Source: Macrostomum hystrix (taxonomy: Eukaryota; Platyhelminthes; Macrostomidae). From it: a stretch of 64,000 nt of DNA. The notes under the pieces are model-generated. The model was not told the origin of the DNA, did not search any database, and saw only the letters and a list, made by a program, of their open reading frames with translations. The stretch spans positions 4,556,001 through 4,620,000 of the forward strand of contig CATNEN010000001.1 in NCBI GenBank assembly GCA_950097015.1. Direction: 5' to 3'. The position numbers and the translations under genes are program-made. Each line of letters starts with the position of its first letter. Position 1 is the stretch's first letter. Positions 12,096 through 25,200 of the stretch are shown piece by piece.

Positions 12096-13245
12096 TTTAT
12101 CTTGTGGACAATATTAATATCTGAGAAATTATTTTGTGATTCTTCGCAAATCATTCGATCAAAAGTAAAAAAAACTAGTAAAATGTAGACCGCACTACTT
12201 TCATCAATATAGCTAGCTCATTACGAAATCCCGAATTCAAAACAATGTACTTCTACAACTTGTTCGCAAACTTTTAAAAGCTAAATTTGACATGTATTCA
12301 TTCGAATGTAGATGAATTTTGATTATACTGAAAGTTCTACTGATTAATTGAAAACCGACTTACATCTGCACCTGTTCAGCCTGTAAATAATACAACAACC
12401 GTGTCGATTAGACGCGCTGCAATTTGAGAAGCGTCTAAAAAGACTTTGGTCAAATAGGTCCCTTTTGCAGCCCCAGATATCATATTTCGAGAAAATAATT
12501 AGCTTACTATAGGGATATATTAAATAATCTATATTTATACTGATTTATTCTACATCAATCATATCAAGATGATTAATGACTATATTCATTGGATCGCACA
12601 CGAAATTGTACTTTTATGAACAACAATTTTAGCGACGCTACAATGAAACAATAACATTAATCCACACTAGAGCATTTTCTCTAAAAAATGATTAAAAAAA
12701 TCGTTAAAAGTGCACACACGTGTGTCTGTTTTTTTGATTCCACAAAAGTACATTAGACAGACAGGCATAGAGACGGACACGCGGAGGTGAATGAGGATGG
12801 TGATCTAAGCGTCGTTTATTTTTTGAGCGCCGAGTTTGAAGAACAGTTTTTTATATGTAATCGATCACACAATATGATCATTATCCTTTCCAGTGGTTTC
12901 TGTTAATAGTGATGTTTCATCTGAAAACTGGTACTGCGGTCTGTGCCACAGAAAAAAGGTCAATAAGGACAAAAAACAGCTAAACTACTATTTTGGGAGT
13001 AGACGGGCACAACACGATTTGGCAACAAATGTTGATCAGAAAAATGAATGAATAAATAAAGAAATAACACAGAGTGATTAATCAATCCAATAAAAACACA
13101 GATAGCATGTTTGAATTAGAATTATTATATAAGATTTCGCAAAACACACAAACACCAAGTCTATACGCAAAGATATTCAATAGACGACACTAAATTTCAC
13201 CCAGCTAAAATGCTTTCCTAACTAATGCGTCAAAGCCAACTGAAG
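12096..13245. other. AT-rich spacer and likely 3' UTR of the minus-strand RRBP1-like gene
   Basis: No coding signal seen. A minus-strand AATAAA lies near 12815-12825 and could serve the RRBP1-like gene if its last exon is at 13246-13259. Confidence 0.35.
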
Positions 13246-13259
13246 CTAAAACGCCTTAA
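13246..13259 (-). CDS. Possible RRBP1-like terminal exon (14 nt coding)
   Basis: AAAACTTTCAG|TT AAG GCG TTT TAG completes the phase-1 codon and gives a five-residue end (VKAF after the joined codon). A minus-strand AATAAA lies about 430 bp beyond. This is the only fit I found and it is weak. Confidence 0.28.
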
Positions 13260-16200
13260 CTGAAAGTTTTTTGTTGAGTATGTGTGAGCACGACTACACG
13301 GGCTGGGTAACAGAAATTGTATGTTCACAAGAAAATCGATCCCTTTCCTATTCCAACTTCGGCTCACGCACTTCGGTCGCTCTGCCTCTGGCAAGATTAA
13401 GAGTGTGCGCAATGATTCAGCAGTTCTTAAAGTTCTGTTTCCTAATTCCTATTATTATTAGTGCCCACTTTGCAATTTTGCAATTTTGGGGAATTAAAAC
13501 ACGTTACGTTACGTTAGAGCAGAGAAATTAATAACAGAATAACAAAGGAACGAATTTAAAAGTACTTCTCATTGACTAGAAAGCATTGAAGATGGAAAAA
13601 TCACTCAGCTCAAGTAGAGATAGGTTTCTTAAGTAAGTCTTCTTCTAGATTTGCTAATCTTTGTTTTTTTGGCACGACCAAGACGACTAAAATTGAGGAC
13701 AACAAAAACCACAGGTGTTCACTCGAGATGTGAAAATAAATAGTAAATTATGCCATTTAATTAGATTGTTATGTAGTTGCACACAAGAGAAAAAACAAAC
13801 ATAGCAAAAACAAAGATTGCAACAACAAAGAACTGTGAATGCAGATTTTAACTAGGAAATAAGGAACAAGTACCACGTAAATAAATTTAGAATGGCAAGC
13901 TAGCTTATGCCAATATCCAAAACAATGCCGATTGGAGCAATAAATAAATAAATAAAAGAAAGAGAAAGAAGGAATTAAAGGACAGAAAAAGTGTTTTGAC
14001 AATGAAATCGAAACGATCAACTAACCTACAGAATCTCACCCATACAGGGCTACAGAATCTCACCCATACAGAGCTACAGAATCTCATCCATACAGAGCTA
14101 CAGAATCTCACCCATACAGGGCTACAGAATCTCACCCATACAGAGCTACAGAATCTCACCCATACAGAGCTACAGAATCTCACCCATACAGGGCTACAGA
14201 ATCTCACCCATACAGAGCTACAGAATCTCACCCATACAGGGCTACAGAATCTCACCCATACAGAGTTACAGAATCTCACCCATACAGAGCTACAGAATCT
14301 CACCCATACAGGGCTACAGAATCTCACCCATACAGAGCTACAGAATCTCACCCATACAGAGCTACAGAATCTCACCCATACAAAGCTACAGAATCTCACC
14401 CATACAGAGTTACAGAATCTCATCCATACAAAGCTACAGAATCTCATCCATACAGAGCTACAGAATCTTACCCATACAGAGTTACAGAATCTCATCCATA
14501 CAAAGCTACAGAATCTCACCCATACAGGGCTACAGAATCTCACCCATACAGAGTTACAGAATCTCACCCATACAAAGCTACAGAATCTCACCCATACAGA
14601 GTTACAGAATCTCATCCATACAAAGCTACAGAATCTCATCCATACAGAGCTACAGAATCTCACCCATACAGAGTTACAGATTCTCATCCATACAAAGCTA
14701 CAGAATCTCACCCATACAGAGCTACAGAATCTCACCCATACAGAGCTACAGAATCTTACCTAATGAATCGACTACAGTAGATTTTAAAATCAGTTTTAAT
14801 GGCACAACAGAAGCCGTGTATACAGTTGCACAGAAATTTGCAAAAAAATCAAACTTGTGAATCAAGAGATCAGAGCGTACACCAATAATAAACTTAGTGA
14901 AATAAATAACTATTAAGATAGACCAGAAACAAAAAAAATGAAGCATGTTTCTTTAGAGCTATCGTTATTAAATGGAATAGACGAGAAGAAACCGACAATA
15001 AAACATAGAGCCAAGAGAGAAAACCTATTGATTTGAATTTACTAACAAAAATGCTAGAGTTATTATTGTTTTGGACACAGAATGACGCAAAAACTTAGTT
15101 TTAAACTTTAAAATGACAATTCCTTCTTTTTCCGCAATTTTATAAGCATTGCTCCTTCGAAAAATGATGATGAATAGGAAAAAAATAGTGCCAAATGTCA
15201 TGAGATGAGTAAAGAAAGCTAAAAGATGTTATTATTTTCTGGATCTCAAGAAAGTTTGTTTTTTATCTTATCTTGTATACGTATTAAATCTAAAAAACTG
15301 AAAGTTTTACATCGAGTCCGCATTTTGCATTTTAGCTCGACTTTGTTCGTTTTAATTAGAAGCATAAATCACTTGCTTTTGTCTTTGCCTTGCTTGAAAA
15401 CTGAAATGGAGAAGCATATTAACGGAATGTTTAAGAGGCCGCAAGTGACCAGTAAATCAATAAAAAATCAAAGAGTAAACAGAAAATCGGTAAAGGGTTA
15501 GGGAGTGACCAGAAGATCGGTGAAGGATTGGAGAGTGACCAGAAGATCGGTGAAGGATTGGAGAGTGACCAGAAGATCGGTGAAGGATTGGAGAGTGACC
15601 AGAAGATCGGTGAAGGATTGAAGAGTGATCAGAAGATCGGTGGATTGGAGAGTGACCAGAAGATCGGTGAAGGATTGGAGAGTGACCAGAAGATCAATGA
15701 AGGATTGGAGACTGACCAGAAGATCGGTGAAGGATTGGAGAGTGACCAGAAGATCGGTGAAGGATTGAAGAGTGACCAGAAGATCGGTGAAGGATTGAAG
15801 AGTGATCAGAAGATCGGTGAAGGATTGGAGAGTGACCATAAGATCGGTGAAGGATTGGAGAGTGACCAGAAGATTGGTGAAGGATTGGAGAGTGACCAGA
15901 AGATCGGTGAAGGATTGGAGAGTGACCAGAAGATCGGTGAAGGATTGGAGAGTGACCAGAAGATCGGTGAAGGATTGGAGAGTGACCAGAAGATCGGTGA
16001 AGGATTGGAGAGTGACCAGAAGATCGGTGAAGGATTGGAGAGTGACCAGAAGATCGGTGAAGGATTGGAGAGTGACCAGAAGATCGGTGAAGGATTGGAG
16101 AGTGACCAGAAGATCGGTGAAGGATTGGAGAGTGACCAGAAGATCGGTGAAGGATTGGAAAGTGATCAGAAGATCGGTGAAGGATTGGAGAGTGACCAGA

Positions 16201-19200
16201 AGATCAGTGAAGGATTGGAGAGTGACCAGAAGATCGGTGAAGGATTGGTAAGTGACCAGAAGATCGGTGAAGGATTGGAGAGTGACTAGAAGATCGGTGA
16301 AGGATTGGAGAGTGACCAGAAGATCGGTGAAGGATTGGAGAGTGACCAGAAGATCGGTGAAGGATTGGAGAGTGATCAGAAGATCGGTGAAGGATTGGAG
16401 AGTGACCAGAAGATCAGTGAAGGATTGGAGAGTGACCAGAAGATCGGTGATGGATTGGAGAGTGACTAGAAGATCGGTGAAGGATTGGAGAGTGACCAGA
16501 AGATCGGTGAAGGTTCGGAGAGTGACCAGAAGATCGGTGAAGGATTGAAGAGTGATCAGAAGATCGGTGAAGGATTGGAGAGTGATCAGAAGATCAGTGA
16601 AGGATTGGAGTGACCAGAAGATCGGTGAAGGATTGGAGAGTGACCAGAAGATCAGTGAAGGATTGGAGAGTGACCAGAAGATCGGTGAAGGATTGGAGAG
16701 TGACCAGAAGATCAGTGAAGGATTGGAGAGTGACCAGAAGATCGGTGAAGGATTGGAGAGTGACCAGAAGATCGGTGAAGGATTGGAGAGTGACCAGAAG
16801 ATCGGTGAAGGATTGGAGAGTGACTAGAAGATCGGTGAAGGATTTGAGAGTGACCAGAAGAGCGGTGAAGGATTGTAGATTGTCAGAAAAAATCTGGAAT
16901 AAGTCTATAGACATGTAAAAATGATTATTAAATAAAAGTACTGATAAACTTACCTGCACCAAACAAACCCTTCTTTTTCTTTTTCGAACCCTGAAATAAA
17001 TTAAAAGGGGACCAGGGAATTTCAGTTTAAAGTGTGATAGCAACGAAGTTATTGGAACTATAAATAAGGCTACTTTTGAACAAAGATAAAGAATTACGTA
17101 CCTGAGAGTTGTCAAACTGTGCAAAAGTCAATATATATAAATGCTTATCAATTTTAGTAGAAATGAAATGATTGTGATAATTAGTTAGTATAATATCAGA
17201 ACTTAGGAGTCATAAATCATAATAAAATTTGCACAAGTGAAATCAATTATCAAATAAGGTTTAATTTAATTAAGTATATTCTCAGCTAAAAGTGAGGCAA
17301 ATTAAGCAGGAGCTTAACTTGTCATAGACCATTTTTACGCACCTAATTGTCACACCTAGTACTGCAGATAAATCAATTAAAAATCAATATGACAGAACTG
17401 ATCGAAAGTTTATTATAAAAATATAATAATTAGATAAAGTGGAATGGTTAAGTAAATCAAATTTAAGGTTTATCTAATTGATCGCATGACAGTAAATATG
17501 ATTTAAGAAATTTTACAACATAGTACCAGAGCAAAGGAATACTTGTATTAAGCTATAAATAAGCAAGACTTGATAGATGAAACGATAAAGATTAAATTAG
17601 ATTTTCAAGTGAAATAAAATAAAATCTAATAAAGATAAATTAAGTCCGTTAGAATGAGGAAATGTGTTCATTAAGGCTAGGTCACCAATTAACTCAAGGA
17701 TTATACTTACACTACCAGCGTCATCCTTTGAACTGGTACTTTCGCGTCTTGCCTGTTGGAAAATGCGTCGAACATCCAGTTGGTTGGTAATTTAGTTTTT
17801 TCATAATTAAATAAGGTAGAACACTTGTAACTATTGAATCCCAAATTAGTTTAGCTATACGTTGCAATACTCACAAACACACAAACACAATGCATTATGA
17901 TTTATTCTAGTTCGTTGATACAACAATAAAAGGAATGCAACAAATAGAAAATAAACATCTATGAAAATATGGTGCATAGCATTGCTTTTCATACAATATT
18001 GCTATTAAATACAAACTACACTAATGATGAACCAATAGTGTATTGCACTGATGTAACAAACAAAAAAATACAATTGCAACCAAAACAATAAAAATAGAAA
18101 ATATGACAATTTCGAACTCGAAAAAATAACGTCAAGCTGACAAAAAGAAGAAACTAACGTGTGTCATTACTTTGATAATATCAAATTTAACTGACTTGTC
18201 ATAATAACAACAATAATAATATATAATGGCAAAAATAGGGTTGTAAAGTTTATAAGCAAAAATGTATATTGCAAAACAGAAAATGTAACTATACTTGTAT
18301 CTGATTGCAATCAATAATTTGCAATCAAGAATCTGCGTGCTTTTTGTCAAAAAAGTTTCAACAATTTAAAATTCCAAGTCTTCTTTGCTTTGATACCAAG
18401 GAATTTTAGAAAACTGAAGTAGACATACAGACAGTTAGACAGACAGGCAGACAGATAGGACAGACAGACAGACAGATAGACAGACAGGCAGACAGAGAGG
18501 ACAGACAGACAGATAGACAGGCAGACAGAGAGGACAGACAGACAGATAGACAGGCAGACAGAGAGGACAGACAGACAGATAGACAGACAGGCAGACAGAG
18601 AGGACAGACAGACAGACAGACAGAGAGGACAGACAGACAGATAGACAGGCAGACAGACAGATAGACAGGCAGACAGAGAGGACAGACAGACAGACAGATA
18701 GGACAGACAGACAGACAGAGAGGACAGACAGACAGATAGACAGGCAGACAGAGAGGACAGACAGACAGATAGACAGGCAGACAGACAGATAGACAGGCAG
18801 ACAGAGAGGACAGACAGACAGATAGACAGGCAGACAGAGAGGACAGACAGACAGATAGACAGACAGGCAGACAGAGAGGACAGACAGACAGACAGACAGA
18901 GAGGACAGACAGACAGATAGACAGGCAGACAGACAGATAGACAGGCAGACAGAGAGGACAGACAGACAGATAGACAGGCAGACAGACAGATAGACAGGCA
19001 GACAGAGAGGACAGACAGACAGATAGACAGGCAGACAGAGAGGACAGACAGACAGATAGACAGAAAGGCAGACAGAAAGGACAGACAGACATATAGACAG
19101 ACAGGCAGACAGACAGACAGATAGAACAGACAGACATATAGACAGACAGGCAGACAAACCTTTTTACGAACAGATAGACGAAAATGAAATAAACGGATAG

Positions 19201-22200
19201 AGTAATAACCACAACTATAATATCGACAGTGACAAGCAATATTCATATGAAAAAAAGCAGACAGCAAAAAATAATTTTATAGAGAAGAAAAACATCAATT
19301 AGTGGCATAACAAAAAGAGGTAAACAAGAAATCAAATAGGCGCCAGAAAAAGCAAAGTATGGCTTCATTTGACAATAGAAACCATAGTAACAACACGATA
19401 CTAGTATCTCTAGTTTGTACTCACACTATTGGCAGATCTGTCAATTGGAGCTGCAGCGGCGGCTGCGGCGGTGGGGGCAACATTATTAGCTGCCGAGGCA
19501 GCCGACACTGTGGACGAAGATTCCGACGTTTGACGACTGGAAGCTCGGTTGGAGCCGGGGGTCGTAGCGGGGGCGGCGGAGGCGGCGGGGGCAGCGGGGG
19601 CAGGTGCCTTGGCGGTGGAAGTTGTAGAGGGTGATGAGGCGGCGGCGGGCACAGACTGGGCAGCTGTTTGGCCATTCTGTTGGGGCTAAAAATGGATTTT
19701 TTATGAATTTTTATTTTTAAGAATGTTTTTTATAGAGCGCAGGTAATTTTCGTAAATTCGCAAAAGCCAAATCTAGAATATATTTCGTGCCGCGGATTCG
19801 AGCCCAGGACCTTTGGTGGCAGAGTCGAATGCATTACTATTCGGCCACTTAACCTTCAACTATTAACACTAGAAAGATCAGTGTTAAGAATCAGTGTTAA
19901 AAATCAGGCTAAGAATCAAAGGCAATATCTTACCTGCTGCTGTTTCACTTTCTGCTCCAACTGTTGCACTTTCTGCTTCTCGCTATTTAGCTCTCCCTGC
20001 AGTTTGGCTTGCATCTAAAAATAAATAAAAGCAATTTTTCCATACGAGAATTGTCTAAAAAATCGTGGCTAAAAACGAAAAAAAAATGGTAAGTCAAGTA
20101 AGTCAACAATGGTTCAAAACATTGGCACTTTGTCCACGCAAATACGTTATGGGTTAAAAAAATGCAAGTACAATATTAACTTAAAACCTGTCTATAAAAA
20201 AACAATTTTTTTCGCATGACAATCAAAGCAGACAATAGTTGGAATAGTCGAAACTGATAAAATAAACGATGAATGAGAAGCTGGTTCATGTGATAATGAT
20301 TACATGATCAAATATCATCGACTAGATTATACTTACGCGTCGAAGCAAGCCTGTGGCAGTAATAATTTTAGCGTGTAAAGTGTAATAACTAAAACTGAAA
20401 ATTCATTAGGCCATCAGTCACCCAGAGAATAAACACGACAAAGATTAGCCAGTGACCAAAGCATTGAATAGCTAGAGAGTGAACGTGTGACAAGAATGTC
20501 GGATAGAGAATGGAATAGTGACAAGAATGTTGGATAGAAAATGGAATAGTGACAAGAATGTCGGATAGAGAATGGAATAGTGACAAGAATGTCGGATAGA
20601 GAATGGAATAGTGACAAGAATGTCGGATAGAGAATGGAAGAGTGACAAGAATGTCGGATAGAGAATGGAAGAGTGACTAGAATATCGGATAGAGAATGGA
20701 AGAGTGACCAGAATATCGGATAGAGAATGGAAGAGTGACCAGAATATCGGATAGATAATGGAAGAGTGACCAGAATATCGGATAGAGAATGGAAGAGTGA
20801 CCAGAATATCGGATAGATAATGGAATAGTGACAAGAATATCGGATAGAGAATGAAAGAGTGACAAGAATATCGGATAGAGAATGGAAGAGTGACCAGAAT
20901 ATCGGATAGATAATGGAAGAGTGACCAGAATATCGGATAGAGAATGGAAGAGTGACCAGAATATCGGATAGATAATGGAATAGTGACAAGAATATCGGAT
21001 AGAGAATGAAAGAGTGACAAGAATATCGGATAGAGAATGGAAGAGTGACCAGAATATCGGATAGAGAATGGAAGAGTGACCAGAATATCGGATAGAGAAT
21101 GGAAGAGTGACCAGAATATCGAAGGGACAATGATAGAGTGAGAATGATATTGGATTGTGACCAGAATGAAGAAATTCAGTGAAGCAAGTGAAAACTGATA
21201 CTATTGAGCACGAAAGTTTTCCGATATAAATTTTCTTTAACTTATGACTAAACTAAACCACAACAAGTCAAAAAACGTCAAAATTCAAAAGGTGAAGAGA
21301 CTGTGCAAGCTATGATTATGCAATAATGATAGCTTCATATTAATCCCGCATGTAACATTCAACTGGACCAGTTTAAGGTTTGACAAGACAGGTAAGCAAA
21401 TGAATAAAGCAAGTCATTTTTTGCGTGAATTGCGAGTAAGCTTAGAAAAAAAAATTTCAGGATTGGCGTAAAACAAACAATTATAATGCCTTACTAGTGC
21501 ATTAATGTCCTTGGTAGTTTGTTCTGGCTTAACAAAAAACAGTAAATATAAATAATCCGAAAATTTTACTATTACCTCAGACACGTCTGCTGCAGCCTTT
21601 ATAAAAACAGAACAAAAGCAGAAATGTCCGATGTGTTTTTCTGCTAAAAAATTGTGCAACGATGACTGCAAACTGACTAATATCGATTAGAAATCTATGA
21701 TACATTAGCATCTCTGGTATCTGGGACAAATCATGGGATAAGAATTTTCTGGGATCAGGAATTTTATCACTTCTGGGATTCTGGGATTTTACTAGATTTT
21801 CTAGGATTTCTCATTACTTCTAGGATTTGGGATTTCTCATTATTTTAAGGATTTGGGATTTCTCAGTCTATATGGGATTTGGGATTTCTCATTATTTCTA
21901 GGATTTTGGATCTCTCAGTATATCTGGGATTTGAGATCTCACAGTTTATATGGGATTTGGGATTTCTCAGTATATATGGGATTTAGGATTTCTTAGTCTA
22001 TATGGCATTTAGGATTTCTCAGTCTATTTGGGATTTGAGATTTCTCAGTACAATTGGCATTTGGGATTTCTCAGTAAAATAGGGATTTGGGATTTCTCAG
22101 TCTATATGGATTTGGGATTTCTCAGTCTATATGGGATTTAGGATTTCTCAGTCTATATGGGATTTAGGATTTCTCAGCATAACTGGGATTTGGGATTTTT

Positions 22201-25200
22201 TAGTATACCTGGGATTTAGGATTTTAAAGAGATTTTTATGATCTGGTCTTTACTGTATTTTAGGATCTAGATTCACAGTAATTTTGGGATCTAGGACTTC
22301 GTAATAATTTTGAGATTTTGGGTTTCATATTTGGGACTGTGAATTTTATTATAAACTTTTGGAAACGTTTAATTCTTTGTTTTGTTTTAAAATATACATT
22401 TTTGCACTTTTACTGTCGAGATTTCAAATCACGAAAGTTTTTCTGAAAGAAGGATTCATTTGTCCTAAAAAATTAAACAGTAAAAATTCAAAAATACAAA
22501 GCTTTTCACTCACCTGTTTAGCATTGTCCCTCTCGGCGGATACTTTGCTTAGTTTATCCTCCATCTCTTTCACCTTCTGTTCCATCTGGAAAGGATAAAA
22601 AATAACCACAATAGAATTTCTACCACTGATTAGAAAACAAAAAGCTAAAGTAGATTTATAAATACAAAAAACTGAAACTAACCTCATCCACAATGTTGGT
22701 TAGAGATTTCTCCACGCAGTGATAAGCGAAGTTAAGATCTGTCAGGTCCTGAAAGGTAAAAAAATAAGAATAATAACTTTAGGAGGGCTGTCGGCTCTGG
22801 CACATCTGTGGGTGACAGTAGAAGATGTATCTAGCGAGGAGGCAGTTTTCTCCGTTTCGCTGACTGTGCCTTGGAGATTGGCCCTTAAGGTCATAAATTG
22901 CCTCAGAATGTGGCCTCGCTGCGGAATCGAGCTCAGGGACATTGCTGCGAGGATTAGACGCGCTAGACCGCTCAGCCACTTATCCCCAAAAGAAAGAAAG
23001 GACTTAAAAAAACAAAACATTTTTCACTCACATCATTAGACGAACCGCGATAGCGTCTCAACTCGCTGACAGCCGACGCCAAAGCTGACCTGTACTTTTC
23101 AACATCGGCCTCAGAAGCGCACAGGGCCGATTTCCAACGAGCCTCTTCTTCTTCAACAGAGGCTTCCAGTTTTTTAAGCACACCTTCAGAGAACTCTAAT
23201 GCGGCCTTGTACTTGGCCACCTCGCTGGCTAACTGGTCGGCTCGCTGTTCGGCCACCCGGAGACCGTCGACCAACTCCCAGTTCTTCTGGCGCAGCTCAT
23301 TGTTTTTAGTGCGTTGCTCTTCTAAAGCCGACGAGGATTGGTCTGGCACACTGACAGATGCTGGCTTCTGGGCGGCGGCGGCGGCGGCAGCGGCGACGAC
23401 GGCGGCTGCAGCGTCGGCTTCTCTTTTGAACCGATCGGCTCGCTCCTCGGCCTGCTTCAAAGTGTCAACTAATTTCCAGTTCTTTTCACGCAATTCATTA
23501 TTTTTGGCGCGCAGTTTAATCAATTCTTCGCTGCTGCCATCGACCAATGGCTGCTGCTGCTGCTGCTGTTTCTGCGCCTGCTGTTCCAATAGTTTCACCT
23601 GAGCATCTTTAGTTGCTATCGCGGCCTGCAGCTTTGAAGCCTCGCGGCTAGAAGCGTCCAAGCGTTGAACGGCTTCGGTGAGTTTGGCCTGCAATTCGGT
23701 CATGTCGCGGCGTTCCCTAGCCAGTTCTGATTGGATGGCTTCGACGCGAGCTGCCGACCGTTGCAGATCCGACTGCAGGCTCTGCGTGGTGTGAGCGATT
23801 GAGAAATAGCTTAAGGTCAAAAATTAAAACTTAGGGGAAATATTTAAACTTAAAGAGCATTGTCAAACTGATGGATACCTTTTTAATTGAGGGGATAATA
23901 TCTAATTTGAAGGGGTTATTTTCAACCTGAGGTGATACAGGAAAAGAATATGAAGACAATAACACCTAGATCTCTATTTTTACCTTTCGTTTTAATCTAT
24001 CATACCCACTGGGAGAAATAGGAGAATTGCGATGGGATTTGGGAGCATTTGAAAACGTGAAATAAAGACGCATTGAAGCCTTGTAAAAAACTAATTAACA
24101 ATATTCTCAAAATAATCATCGCAGCAATCAACATAGAGAAGAGGATTTAGGAAGAGTGGAAAATAGTGTTAGGAGAGAACCCTGGGGAGGTAGGCCAGTT
24201 GTTTTACTACTATGCCCCACGAGATATAAATGTACACAGGAGCGGTGTCAGTACGATTGCAAAAAATAAGGGTTGGAGACAGAGGGAGGGGAGAGAGATT
24301 AGAAATAACTCACCCACACCCACACATACAGACACACATAAGCATTAGCAGTTGGCGCACCCTTAAATGTAATTTTAACACAGGCTTAAAACAGTTGGTG
24401 CAGTTTTATATCGACATCGAAAATATTTCAGTCTAACTGTTACAGTTCACAAAAGTAAGTGTGCATTGTGGAAAAAAATAAGCACAAAAATTGCACACGT
24501 CAGTCTGTTTTCTAGATTAGCTTCTTATTTTTTAATCGCATTTTCACAATGATTCAGTGTTCTTCATTTTCATACTAATTGTAGATATTTTGAACTATTC
24601 GAGTCTAGTAGATACTATATACAAAGAAGGTTTAGTTCAGTAAATATATAATAACGTTTTAGTTTCAAGATAATAACATTCAGGTATAAGGTTAGGGGAA
24701 AGTTAGGGGAAAAAGAGGATAATAATTGCAGTCGGGCAATGGCACATCATTTAGTTACACTAGACCCGCAGCCAGCGAGGAGGCAATTCTGCCCATTTCG
24801 CTGACTCCTGAGCACACACGCGCACAGATACTGTACGCAGGCACACGCTCACACAGGTGTGTACATCTGCCCTGACTTTCTCATCGTCACGCAGTGTACA
24901 CTTCACTGTGCCTTGGAGGTTGGCCCTCAAGGGCGTAAATTGCACGACAAGCCCCCAAGCCTTCTCTTCGCGGCTGCGCTCCAAAAAGTGGCCTCGCCGT
25001 GGATTCGAACTTAGGGACCTTGGTGTGAGAGGCAAACACGTTAGCCGCTCTGCCACCAAAAAATAGGAGGATTAAGGGAATAGGTCAGTTTGGGGAACAA
25101 TTTCTTACTGTGTTTTTCTTCCTCAGCTCGTCAATCTCGCGCGAATCAGCCGCCGCCTCTTCGCCGTCGCGTACAGCGGCGCCTTCGGCGCGTCGACGCG

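Noticed and set aside
13230-13531. Small overlapping frames on both strands near 13.3 kb
   Set aside because: No domain or family similarity on either strand; the region is better explained as intron and 3' end of the RRBP1-like gene.
15488-16878. Long open frames on both strands encoding repeated SDQKIGEGLE-type peptides, and similar frames in other arrays
   Set aside because: The frames arise because unit lengths divisible by three carry no stop. There is no start context, domain or splice evidence, and the arrays lie inside introns of well-supported genes.
18418-19155. Cys-rich minus-strand protein
   Set aside because: Product of translating a (GACA)n-derived simple repeat; no coding evidence.
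19359-19634. Gly-rich plus-strand frame
   Set aside because: Antisense of the Ala/Pro/Ser-rich exon of the RRBP1-like gene.
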